Of a stretch of 64,000 nucleotides of DNA, positions 1 through 7,190 are shown piece by piece. Location: the NCBI GenBank assembly GCA_023269615.1, contig JAHFSY010000007.1:1-64000 (forward strand). The letters are read 5' to 3'. The first letter of the stretch is position 1. Each line of letters opens with the position of its first letter. A program made the position numbers and the translations under genes. The notes beneath the pieces are model-generated. The model was not told the DNA's origin. It was given only the letters and a program-made list of their open reading frames with translations, and ran no database searches. Origin of the DNA: Verrucomicrobiota bacterium. GTDB lineage: Bacteria; Verrucomicrobiota; Verrucomicrobiia; JABWAM01.

Positions 1-91
1 AATCCTGAGCACGACTGTTCTTTTGTTCACACTCCACATGCCCACACCCTACTCCATTGCCATCGCAGCAGCAAGATTCCAGATCTGACGA

Positions 92-117
92 CCTTTTATC
101 GCATATGCGATAAAAGG
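92..117. repeat. Perfect 26-bp palindrome
   Basis: Two 13-bp arms meet with no loop around the centre GCATATGC, and both arms are fully complementary. It lies in the repeat-rich leader before the ferritin-like gene. It resembles the copy-specific hairpins of the R2 family in design but shares no obvious sequence with them. It could equally be an operator or a terminator of an upstream gene outside the window. Confidence 0.6.
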
Positions 118-167
118 GCGCATGCATTTCCATCCTCCTGTCAAATATGACAGGGTGAATTTGCACG

Positions 168-209
168 GTGCCCGATGGAGACGGCGCGCTCGGCGAGCGC
201 GCCCTACCT
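168..209. repeat. R1 repeat element, right end only
   Basis: This matches the right terminus of the R1 family (GGCGCGCTCGGCGAGCGCGC followed by CCTACCT). The left terminus is missing, so it is a truncated copy. Fuller copies lie at 12230-12332, 41301-41407 and 48090-48195. Confidence 0.75.
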
Positions 210-228
210 TCAGAAAAACGATCCCAGA

Positions 229-345
229 GATATTGGCAAGCGGTCGCTTGCCAATATCCCGCAGGCCTTTGCGGCTTTGCGCCTTCTCGCCTCGCCGAAG
301 CCTACGGCGTAGCGCGGGTGCGCGAAACTCTCATTCCCCTAAAAT
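229..345. repeat. R2-type repeat: hairpin plus TTTGCG block
   Basis: A hairpin with perfect 14-bp arms (229-242 and 245-258, GT loop) is followed by TTTGCG-type tandem repeats. A tail through GCCGAAGCCTACGGCGTAGC follows, and the same tail recurs in the opposite orientation at about 36450-36500. It belongs to the dispersed R2 family found at six other places in this window. Confidence 0.7.
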
Positions 346-394
346 CCACATGGAGACAGATGACAAATCACGCTTCTTTGGCTATGATCCGCCC

Positions 395-1645
395 ATGAGC
401 AACTCTCCCGATCTCTCACCTCGCGGACGTGGACAATTTCTCAAGAACCTTGCCGATTTCCAGACGGAGCTCTTCCGCGTCATGGGTGGTTTCATCCCCG
501 GCGTCGAGGATTGGATCATGCGGCGCGAAATTTCCCAGTTCGTGTTTCGCGATGCACGACGCGTCCAGGATCTCCGCACGCGTTTCCGCGAACTCGGCGT
601 CTCATTCAACGAAATGCATCTCAGTGCTGGCATCGCGGGACGCGAATTGATCGAGGCCCTTTGCGAAGCTCCCACGACGGCAGATTTTCTTTTCGGCGTT
701 TTCAAAACCGTGAAGCCTATCCTCGCCGACGCGCTTGAAAAATATCTGAAGACGATGGAGGGCGTTTACGACCGTCCCACGCAGCCGATCCTCCAGGCCA
801 ACCTCGAGGAAATCTCTTCGCAGGTTGCATGGGCGGAGAGATCGCTTGCTGCGCTTGGTGACAAGAAACCGGACAAGGCTTTTCGCAAGAAAATCCAGGA
901 ACTCGCGGCGAAGCTTCCCGCCTTGCTGGAAAAGCCGGATGCCAAGGGTGTGTCACCCGTGTTGAAGGGACGCAGAATCGGACGGCTTCCGATTCTTACG
1001 AGCGCGATTCCCGAGGATTTCAATTTTGTGAAGATGGGGATCGGTCCGTTGAAGGAGCCCAGCGAGTATCGCGACCGTGAGCGCTGGCACGCGTTGAACT
1101 TTTTGCAGGAATTTCAGGCAGGCGACTCGTGCGCGAGCCTTCTCTTCGAGGCGCCCGACATGCCCTGGGAATTTCTTTTCGACACCTCGCGCCATATGTG
1201 GGACGAGATGCGTCATTGCGAATTTGGCGAGACGAAGCTTCGTTCGCTCGGTGTGGATTTTCGCAAGGCCGGGATTTCCAACATGGCGTACAACCTGCGC
1301 CAGACCCTCACGCCCCTCGACCGCTACGCCGCGCTCACCACACAGGAGGCCGACGCCTTCCCCGGCAAGCACGCGGGTTTGAAGGATGCCATGGAGAACG
1401 GCGATTCTGTTTCCTCGATGGCGTGGAGCTACGACATCGCCGACGAGACCCAGCATGTCCGTTTCGGACACAAATGGATTCCCGTGATGATTGAAAAAAC
1501 GAGGGAGCCGCGCAGCGTGGACCAGGTGAAGCAGGATGCCGAGAACTGGCGCGCGCATGTCCTGGCGAAGGCGTATGCCGTATACAGCAATCGCGCCCAC
1601 GAGACGGACCCCGAGAAGATCATCAAGAATTTCAAGGGGAGTTGA
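395..1645 (+). CDS. Ferritin-like (DUF455-type) di-iron protein
   Basis: The 416-residue, largely helical protein carries two E-x-x-H signatures typical of ferritin-like di-iron helices: WDEMRH (E271/H274) and ADETQH (E351/H354). This fits the DUF455/ferritin-like oxidoreductase superfamily; the substrate cannot be told from sequence. I chose the ATG at 395 because codons upstream in the same frame only translate repeat DNA; an ATG at 350 is an alternative. There is no signal peptide, so it is probably cytoplasmic. It stands alone, with R2 repeats on both sides and a convergent gene downstream. The fold call is fairly secure, the function unknown. Confidence 0.65.
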   Translation: MSNSPDLSPRGRGQFLKNLADFQTELFRVMGGFIPGVEDWIMRREISQFVFRDARRVQDLRTRFRELGVSFNEMHLSAGIAGRELIEALCEAPTTADFLFGVFKTVKPILADALEKYLKTMEGVYDRPTQPILQANLEEISSQVAWAERSLAALGDKKPDKAFRKKIQELAAKLPALLEKPDAKGVSPVLKGRRIGRLPILTSAIPEDFNFVKMGIGPLKEPSEYRDRERWHALNFLQEFQAGDSCASLLFEAPDMPWEFLFDTSRHMWDEMRHCEFGETKLRSLGVDFRKAGISNMAYNLRQTLTPLDRYAALTTQEADAFPGKHAGLKDAMENGDSVSSMAWSYDIADETQHVRFGHKWIPVMIEKTREPRSVDQVKQDAENWRAHVLAKAYAVYSNRAHETDPEKIIKNFKGS

Positions 1646-1654
1646 GAGCAGATT

Positions 1655-1888
1655 GCAGACGGACCCTGGATCCCGGTTTCTCCGCAGATTGACGCAGACA
1701 GACCCAGATTTCTGAACGGCATTCAGTCTCACCATTTCAATCGTCACTTGAGTGACGATTGAAATGGCGAGACTGGGATCAAGGGCTTTGCGCCTTCGCG
1801 GCTTTGCGAGAGACTCTCCGATCTCCGCTGTATTTTCCGAAAAATCTGCGTCTGTCCGCGTCAATCTGCGGAGAAAATCCGGAGGCCG
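1655..1888. repeat. R2 composite repeat with 24-bp-arm hairpin
   Basis: A near full-length R2 copy. A block rich in CGCAGA-type motifs leads into a hairpin at 1724-1775 (24-bp arms with one mismatch, loop TTGA). GGGATCAAGGGC, TTTGCG repeats and a tail ending in TCTGCGGAGAAAATC follow. The copy at 6985-7188 is the same element in the opposite orientation. It sits between two convergent genes, so the hairpin could serve as a bidirectional terminator. Confidence 0.8.
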
Positions 1889-1891
1889 CGT

Positions 1892-1911
1892 TCTTGCGAA
1901 CGCAGCTACGA
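1892..1911. repeat. R3 repeat, half copy
   Basis: This is the reverse complement of the left half of the R3 double-hairpin element at 58409-58467: the CGTTC-GCAA-GAACG hairpin with its flanking GTAGCTG. Its edge lies within a few bases of the stop codon of the App1-like gene. Confidence 0.65.
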
Positions 1912-2958
1912 TCAGAATGCATCACGGATTTCGGATGGATCGTGGAAGATTTTCCATAGCTCCTTCGGCAGTCCCTTGAACGTTTTCTTGTAACGGTCTG
2001 AATCGGGGGATTCGTTGGTCACATCGCGGATGAGGATGAGTTTCACTTGATCGGGGAACTTGCGCGCCATCTCGGCATAGACCTCAGGATCGTTCTGGCC
2101 TGAATCACCCACGAGCACGAAACCGCGTTTTGGAAAACGTTCGAGAATGGGGGGAATCTCCTTTCGTTTGAAATCGCCGGGCGATTCAAACAGTTTCAAA
2201 AGACTTCTATCCTTCCAACGCACGGCCTTGAGATGAAAGGTTCCCTTGGGAAAGTCCTCGTCGTTCATGAAATCTTTCATGGGAGCATAAAGCTGCCATG
2301 GGCTCGCCGAGACATAATGAAACGCGGCTCCCTTTTTCTCCGACCAACGACGATAAACTTCAGACATGCCGGGCACCGGTTCGAAGGGACGGAAGAATGT
2401 GTTCTTCATCAACAGTTTGTGATCCATCGCCTGGCTGATCTTGATCGTGTCGTCAAAATCAGAAATCACGGAAAGCCCTTCGTCCTCCAGCAGAAAGGCC
2501 TCGCCTTTGAAGATGCGCGGGTCATCGTGGGGCATGACCGCGCGGAATGTGATCCGCGGACCGCTTCCACCGCTCACATGCACGTGCCCGGTAAAAAGCC
2601 CGTTTTCGCCCGACTTCTCCATCGCATAAACCTTTTCACCCACCTGGATGGAAATGACTCTTCCCTGTTCATTGTCCACGAGAAAGGGTTTGGCGCGCTT
2701 TTCAAAAATCGCATCACCGGCCTTGTCCTCCCCTTTGTTTTTGAGATCGAGCATTTCGCGAAAGAGCAGGGCGCCCAAGGCGCCGCCCTTCGGTTCATAA
2801 ATCCAGCCGCGAATTTCCAATTCCCAACCATCACCCACGCGGTGGCCAATGCCAGGGAAAAATAGCACCTCCTCATTTTTGTGAATGTCAGAAGCAAAAG
2901 CAGACAGGGCCATAAGCCATAAGCCGTAAGCTATCAGCTTCAGATTTTTAGAAACCAT
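1912..2958 (-). CDS. App1-type phosphatidate phosphatase (DUF2183), exported
   Basis: This 348-residue protein has an N-terminal signal peptide and the App1/DUF2183 HAD-like catalytic domain. The nucleophile motif DFDDT is at residues 167-171, followed by YVSASPWQL and GDSGQNDPEVY, both typical of the family. Fungal App1 dephosphorylates phosphatidic acid; the bacterial substrate is not established, so a lipid or phospho-substrate in the envelope is inferred. I chose the ATG at 2958 because upstream codons translate R2 repeat DNA. The signal peptide (YGLWLMALSAFA) is partly encoded by a period-7 repeat at 2909-2936. It precedes the GT28 glycosyltransferase end to end, with 79 bp between. Confidence 0.8.
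   Translation of the reverse strand: MVSKNLKLIAYGLWLMALSAFASDIHKNEEVLFFPGIGHRVGDGWELEIRGWIYEPKGGALGALLFREMLDLKNKGEDKAGDAIFEKRAKPFLVDNEQGRVISIQVGEKVYAMEKSGENGLFTGHVHVSGGSGPRITFRAVMPHDDPRIFKGEAFLLEDEGLSVISDFDDTIKISQAMDHKLLMKNTFFRPFEPVPGMSEVYRRWSEKKGAAFHYVSASPWQLYAPMKDFMNDEDFPKGTFHLKAVRWKDRSLLKLFESPGDFKRKEIPPILERFPKRGFVLVGDSGQNDPEVYAEMARKFPDQVKLILIRDVTNESPDSDRYKKTFKGLPKELWKIFHDPSEIRDAF
2909..2936. repeat. Heptamer tandem repeat inside App1 signal peptide
   Basis: Four consecutive 7-bp units of the GCCATAA type (two exact, two variant) lie in the part of the App1-like gene that encodes the hydrophobic core of its signal peptide. It is one of several period-7 arrays in the window, each with its own unit. 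Confidence 0.7.
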
Positions 2959-3021
2959 GCTGGCAAGCGGCACGCTTGCCAGCATTTTCGGGCTTTGCGT
3001 CTTTGCGTCTTTGCGCGAGAT
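2955..3021. repeat. R2-type repeat: hairpin plus TTTGCG block
   Basis: The hairpin at 2957-2985 has perfect 13-bp arms (loop GCA) and overlaps the App1-like start codon. Three TTTGCG units at 8-bp spacing follow. The inner stem GGCAAGCG is shared with the hairpin at 229-258. Confidence 0.7.
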
Positions 3022-3037
3022 CATCTGGATTTTCTTT

Positions 3038-4162
3038 TCAACAGCCTTTTACCCTTCGACACACTTCTTCGCAAATATCTCGTGCGGCGGACGGCTTTCC
3101 CAACGCTTTCGCAGCTTTCGCGAGTGAGGTCAATTTTTTCGACTTCACCAGGTCGTCTAATCGAAACGGCAGATCCTCCACGCGGTTCGCCTTTGCCGCC
3201 GCGGCATGTTCCAGGAGGAAATCGCTGTTGGCCGCCTCCTGGCCGGGGATCGGGTTCAAAATGAAAAGCGGTTTGCCCATCGCCAGGGCCTCCGACGTTG
3301 TCAGCCCGCCCGGCTTGCTGATGATGAGATCGGCCACGGTCATCAGCTCGTGCATGTTGGTGACAAATCCCAGCACGTGGGTGGGATGACGCCAGTCGCG
3401 TGACGCAAGCTTTGTGCGCAATTCCTCGTTGCGTCCCGCGACCACGATCACCTGCGCAGGGCGACGGAACTTGTCGAGCTCGCACAAAATCTCCTCGACC
3501 GGCCCCATGCCGAATCCGCCGCCCAGGACGAGCAGCGTAAGAAGATCGTCGCGCAACCCGTAATGCTTGCGCACGGAGCCGGCATCAGGACGCGAGGAAA
3601 ACTTTGCGGAGATGGGAATGCCGGTGACCTTTACGTTGTCCGCAATCGCGCCGCGTGCGACGAGCCGGTGCTTGGTTTCCTCGGCGGCCACGCAATAGAG
3701 ATCCACGGATGGCTCCATCCACAGGGCATGCGCCTCGAAATCGGTCACCACGCTCACGGTGTACGGCGGGTCGCCCTTCCAACCCTTTGCCTGGAGGCTT
3801 CCCATGATTTCAAGCGGGAGGAAATGCGGGCAGAGGACGACATCGGGCTTGAAGCGTTTCAAGTGGCTCACGAATTTCGGCGTGGTGAATTTGGACCAGG
3901 CCCGCCGCAGGCGCGTCATTTTGCGCATCAGCGAGGGGTTGTCGGTTTTCTTGAAGACGAGCGCATAGAGTTCGGGCGCATGGTCCACGAATTTCACGTA
4001 ACCCTCGGCGTACATTTTTTTGTAAAGCTTTGGCACGAAGTCGAGCACGTCCACGCGCTCCACGGTGTCGCGCGGGCGATAGGCGCGCCAGGCCTCATCA
4101 AGCGCGGCGGCGGCCTGAAGGTGACCCGCCCCGGCCGTGACAGTGGCGATGAGGATGCGCAT
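3038..4162 (-). CDS. MGDG-synthase-like glycosyltransferase (GT28)
   Basis: The 374-residue protein is a two-domain GT-B enzyme. The N-terminal domain opens with TVTAGAGHLQAA (residues 6-17), as in monogalactosyl/processive diacylglycerol glycosyltransferases. The C-terminal UDP-sugar domain has LVLGGGFGMGP, SKPGGLTTSEALA and the conserved NPIPGQEAAN. It should transfer a hexose from a UDP-sugar to diacylglycerol or a similar lipid at the inner face of the membrane. The ATG at 4162 gives the family's normal N-terminus; codons upstream in the frame do not look coding. The neighbouring phosphatidate-phosphatase-like gene could supply diacylglycerol, which is a plausible functional link. Confidence 0.8.
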   Translation of the reverse strand: MRILIATVTAGAGHLQAAAALDEAWRAYRPRDTVERVDVLDFVPKLYKKMYAEGYVKFVDHAPELYALVFKKTDNPSLMRKMTRLRRAWSKFTTPKFVSHLKRFKPDVVLCPHFLPLEIMGSLQAKGWKGDPPYTVSVVTDFEAHALWMEPSVDLYCVAAEETKHRLVARGAIADNVKVTGIPISAKFSSRPDAGSVRKHYGLRDDLLTLLVLGGGFGMGPVEEILCELDKFRRPAQVIVVAGRNEELRTKLASRDWRHPTHVLGFVTNMHELMTVADLIISKPGGLTTSEALAMGKPLFILNPIPGQEAANSDFLLEHAAAAKANRVEDLPFRLDDLVKSKKLTSLAKAAKALGKPSAARDICEEVCRRVKGC

Positions 4163-4261
4163 GAATGCGAGAAGAATGAAACATGTGCGGAATGTAAAGC
4201 TGCTTCTGGATGTGGACGATTTGACGCGGCGATGCGAAGGGCGTAGAGTGAAGCCATTCCC

Positions 4262-4552
4262 ATGAAATCCAAATTGCTCCCATTCCTTGCCTTCGCATTG
4301 ATCCTCACCGCCTCCATTGCATTCATCCATGCCGCGGATGACAAGGACAAGAAATCCGAGCCGAAAGTGATCTCGGTTTGCCCGATATCAGGCGATGATG
4401 CCGAGATCAAGGAGGAGCGCTTCAGGACGGTGGGTAACTACAAGGTGTATTTCTGCTGCGGCCGGTGCCGGGTCAAGTTTGACGATCTCTCCGACACGGA
4501 AAAGCTGGAGAAGGTAAAAAAAGCAGAGGCGACCCAGGACGGTAAAAAATAA
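4262..4552 (+). CDS. Small secreted Cys-rich (YHS/TRASH-like) protein
   Basis: A 96-residue protein with a clear signal peptide (cleavage near AFIHA-ADD) and a short domain with CPISGDDA followed by YFCCGRCRVKF. The Cys spacing resembles YHS/TRASH-type metal-binding modules, where such cysteines bind a metal; here that is inferred. The C-terminus is lysine-rich. Only 5 bp separate it from the downstream gspF-like gene, so the two are probably co-transcribed. It is divergent from the GT28 gene, with about 100 bp between for promoters. Confidence 0.65.
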   Translation: MKSKLLPFLAFALILTASIAFIHAADDKDKKSEPKVISVCPISGDDAEIKEERFRTVGNYKVYFCCGRCRVKFDDLSDTEKLEKVKKAEATQDGKK

Positions 4553-4557
4553 CCTCC

Positions 4558-5724
4558 ATGCCGCAGCAGCCATTCCACGAGCAGTCGGAGGAACCGCTTC
4601 CGGTCGCACGGCAGACGACAGTGCTCACGCAGGCCGGCACGAGCCAGGGATTGACCGCCGTCGCGCCCCCCCTTCTCCCGCCACCCCAAGGCAGTTCGTC
4701 CAGTCCGTTTTCACGGCAATTGTCGGCGCACAATCTTTCGATGTTTTATTCGCAGATGGGAACGATGATCGAGGCGGGCGTTCCGGTCCAGAACGCACTG
4801 GCCTCGCTGAAAAAAACATCGCCCTCGGCCATGCGCCCCTTGCTGGATAGGCTCGCCGAGATCATCCAGAGAGGTGAGCCGCTGCATGAGGCGCTGGCCT
4901 CGCTTCCTGACCAGTTCCCCGCGCTCGACTGCCTTACACTCGGGATCAGCGAACAGAGCGGCGCGCTCGACAAGGGATTGCACGCGCTCGGGGATTACTA
5001 TGAGAAGCGGGCGAAGGCCAGGAGCAAAATGATCTCCGCCTGCATCCTGCCCGCGATCGTCCTTGTCACCGCCGTGTTTGTCATCCGTCTGCCCGCCCTG
5101 ATTCTAGGGCTGATGGGCACCGGCACTTATGGAATTGGAAATTTTCTTTTCGACACGGTCGGCCTGCTCGCGGCGCTGGTGATGCTCACGATTGCATTTG
5201 TCTGGGTGATACGGATTCTGCTTCAAACTCCCGGCACACGACTTGCGACCGATCGCGCGCTGAACACCGTCCCGCTTCTCGGCGGTTTTCGTTTCAATTA
5301 TGCGCTGAGCCACTGGGTGGAGTCCATCCGCCTGATGCTCAACGCCGGCTATGGAGTGCTGGAGGCGATGGAATTTTCCAGCAAGAGCAACCCCAGCCCG
5401 TCCCTCACCGCGGCGCATGCAAAGGCCCGCCCGCTCATGAACACCCAGCTCGACGTCGCGCAGGCGCTGGAATCCACACGTTTTTTTCCACCCATGCTCA
5501 TCCAGTTTTGGACCACCGGGGAGCAGAGCGGAAAAATGGACGACATGCTTTTTCGCCTGTCCAAGTATTACGAGGAAGTCTGGCAGAAGAAGCTGGACCA
5601 GATCGCAGCATGGCTCCCAAAACTCATCTACGGCGTGGTATGCATCTTCGTCATCTACTGGATTTTCCAGTTCTTCCTCGCCCATCTCGCGGAAATCAAT
5701 GGTGCAATGACCGACACTCCGTGA
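4558..5724 (+). CDS. GspF/PilC-type inner-membrane platform protein (orphan)
   Basis: The 388-residue protein begins with a proline-rich cytoplasmic segment (about 1-55). Two T2SF domains follow, each with the typical opening: FYSQMGTMIEAGVPVQNAL near 62 and a second copy near 243. Transmembrane segments lie near 160-180, 195-220 and 360-378. GspF/PilC forms the inner-membrane platform of type II secretion and type IV pilus machines. No GspE or secretin gene is adjacent, and two other GspF paralogues sit in the 20-25 kb cluster, so this one may serve a different machine or be recruited in trans. Confidence 0.8.
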   Translation: MPQQPFHEQSEEPLPVARQTTVLTQAGTSQGLTAVAPPLLPPPQGSSSSPFSRQLSAHNLSMFYSQMGTMIEAGVPVQNALASLKKTSPSAMRPLLDRLAEIIQRGEPLHEALASLPDQFPALDCLTLGISEQSGALDKGLHALGDYYEKRAKARSKMISACILPAIVLVTAVFVIRLPALILGLMGTGTYGIGNFLFDTVGLLAALVMLTIAFVWVIRILLQTPGTRLATDRALNTVPLLGGFRFNYALSHWVESIRLMLNAGYGVLEAMEFSSKSNPSPSLTAAHAKARPLMNTQLDVAQALESTRFFPPMLIQFWTTGEQSGKMDDMLFRLSKYYEEVWQKKLDQIAAWLPKLIYGVVCIFVIYWIFQFFLAHLAEINGAMTDTP

Positions 5725-5828
5725 TGCGTCCGAAGTCTGCTCATCATCCGTGCCCATCCGTGTGATCCGTGGTTCCCTCGCCCCGATTCCCATTGCGCTG
5801 CGGGAATTCCTGTGTTGTGGTTCCCCGC

Positions 5829-6974
5829 ATGAAGAAAACCTACACCCATCTTGGGCTTTATAGTGATCTCGTTGCGGCAACCGGCTTGTGTCACCCGCTT
5901 TTCCCCCTTGCGCGGCCTGGAAAACGGACGCAGAAGCTCGTCCTCGACACGCTGGCATTTTCACACAAAAAAGAAACGCCGTCGGCTGTCCGCATTGATC
6001 GCCGCTGGAAGAAGGATGGGCTGGTGGGCGAGGAGATTTCATGGTCGGTGGGTTACGGGCCGCGCACGAAGGCCTGGCTGCTTCGTCCCGCGAACGTGAA
6101 GGGGAAACTTCCCGGCGTGCTGGCGCTCCATGACCACGGCGGATACAAATGGTCGGGCAAGGAAAAGATCGCCGACGGTCCCGTCAAGGCCCCGCCTGTG
6201 CTGAAGGGTTTTCGCGATCTTTGCTACGGCGGGCGCGCCTGGGCCAATGACCTGGCGAAGAAGGGTTTCGCGGTGCTGATTCACGACACATTTCTCTGGG
6301 GCAGCCGTAATTTTCCGCTCAAGACCGCGCCGGCATTTGACCGCGAGGCCGGCAAGCGGATGTCGACCTACTGGTACCCGAAGGGCTCGGGCACGCCGCG
6401 CAACATTGCGGATTTCAATTCCACGGGTTTTTACCATGAGACCACGGTCGCGAAATATTGCTCGCTGCTCGGCACCTCGCTGGCGGGCATCATCGCCTAT
6501 GAGGATCGCGTGGCGACCAATTATCTTTTCGGGCGCAAGGACATCTGCAACGGACAGATCGGCTGCGTCGGGCTCTCCGGCGGCGGCTTGCGCGCGGGCC
6601 TTCTCCAGGGGACGTCCCATCGCATGAAGGCCTCGGTGGTCGTGGGGATGATGTCCAGCAGCGAGGGACTGCTCGATCAGCACGTCGTCTGCCACACTTG
6701 GATGCTCTTCCCAGGCTGGGGAAAATACGGTGACTGGGCCGACCTTGTCGCGTGCCGCGCCCCCTCGCCGTTGATGGTGCAGTATGACCGGGGGGATTCG
6801 CTTTTCAGCATGCCCGGCATGAAGGCGGCGGACGCGCGCTTGAAAACGCATTACCGTTCCGTTGGCAAGGCAGGGAATTATCGCGGCGAATTTTATCCCG
6901 GCCCGCACAAGTTTGACGTCCCGATGCAGAAATCCGCCTTCGCATGGCTTGGTCAGCAGCTGGGCGGGAAGTGA
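5829..6974 (+). CDS. Alpha/beta hydrolase (acetyl-xylan-esterase/dienelactone-hydrolase-like)
   Basis: The 381-residue protein has the alpha/beta-hydrolase nucleophile elbow GLSGGG (Ser250), a likely acid at Asp320 (QYDRGD) and a likely His at 360 (GPHKFD). An oxyanion-type LALHDHGG lies after the first strand. This arrangement is common in large PVC esterase/hydrolase families often found near sugar-degradation genes; the substrate is unknown. No clear signal peptide is visible. I chose the ATG at 5829 because the 20 codons before it read through a CCGTG-type repeat tract (about 5740-5780) with no coding character. It is convergent with purL and separated from it by an R2 element. Confidence 0.65.
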   Translation: MKKTYTHLGLYSDLVAATGLCHPLFPLARPGKRTQKLVLDTLAFSHKKETPSAVRIDRRWKKDGLVGEEISWSVGYGPRTKAWLLRPANVKGKLPGVLALHDHGGYKWSGKEKIADGPVKAPPVLKGFRDLCYGGRAWANDLAKKGFAVLIHDTFLWGSRNFPLKTAPAFDREAGKRMSTYWYPKGSGTPRNIADFNSTGFYHETTVAKYCSLLGTSLAGIIAYEDRVATNYLFGRKDICNGQIGCVGLSGGGLRAGLLQGTSHRMKASVVVGMMSSSEGLLDQHVVCHTWMLFPGWGKYGDWADLVACRAPSPLMVQYDRGDSLFSMPGMKAADARLKTHYRSVGKAGNYRGEFYPGPHKFDVPMQKSAFAWLGQQLGGK

Positions 6975-6984
6975 ATCATAAGCG

Positions 6985-7188
6985 GAACCCTTGGACCCCG
7001 TGGTCCTCCGCAGATTTTCGGAAAATACATACGGAGTTCGGAGAGCCTCTCGCAAAGACGCGAAGACGCAAAGGCCCTTGATCCCATACGTGCCATTTCA
7101 ATTATCACTTGGTGACAATTGAAATGGCACGTATGAATGCCGTTCAGAAATCTGCGTCCATCGGCGTTAATCTGCGGAGAAAATCGCG
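6985..7188. repeat. R2 composite repeat with 24-bp-arm hairpin
   Basis: An R2 copy in the opposite orientation to that at 1655-1888. The order is TCTGCGGA-type end, CTCTCGCAAAGACG repeats, a hairpin at 7085-7135 (24-bp arms, one mismatch, loop TTG), then AATGCCGTTCAGAAATCTGCG. The inner stem CCATTTCAAT is shared with the 1724-1775 hairpin but the outer stem differs. It lies between two convergent genes. Confidence 0.8.
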
Positions 7189-7190
7189 GG

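Larger units (their letters stand above)
1..394. other. Non-coding left edge, repeat-rich
   Basis: No gene is supported here. The stretch holds a perfect palindrome (92-117), a short inverted repeat around CCTGTCA (137-154), the right end of an R1 element (about 168-209) and an R2-type hairpin with TTTGCG repeats (229-345). An open frame runs through it into the ferritin-like gene, but its first 91 codons only translate repeat DNA and look non-coding. I see nothing definite in bases 1-91, which may be the leader or end of a gene outside the window. Confidence 0.6.

Noticed and set aside
122..394. Upstream extension of the ferritin-like gene
   Set aside because: These 91 codons translate R1 and R2 repeat DNA; the ATG at 395 gives a plausible start.
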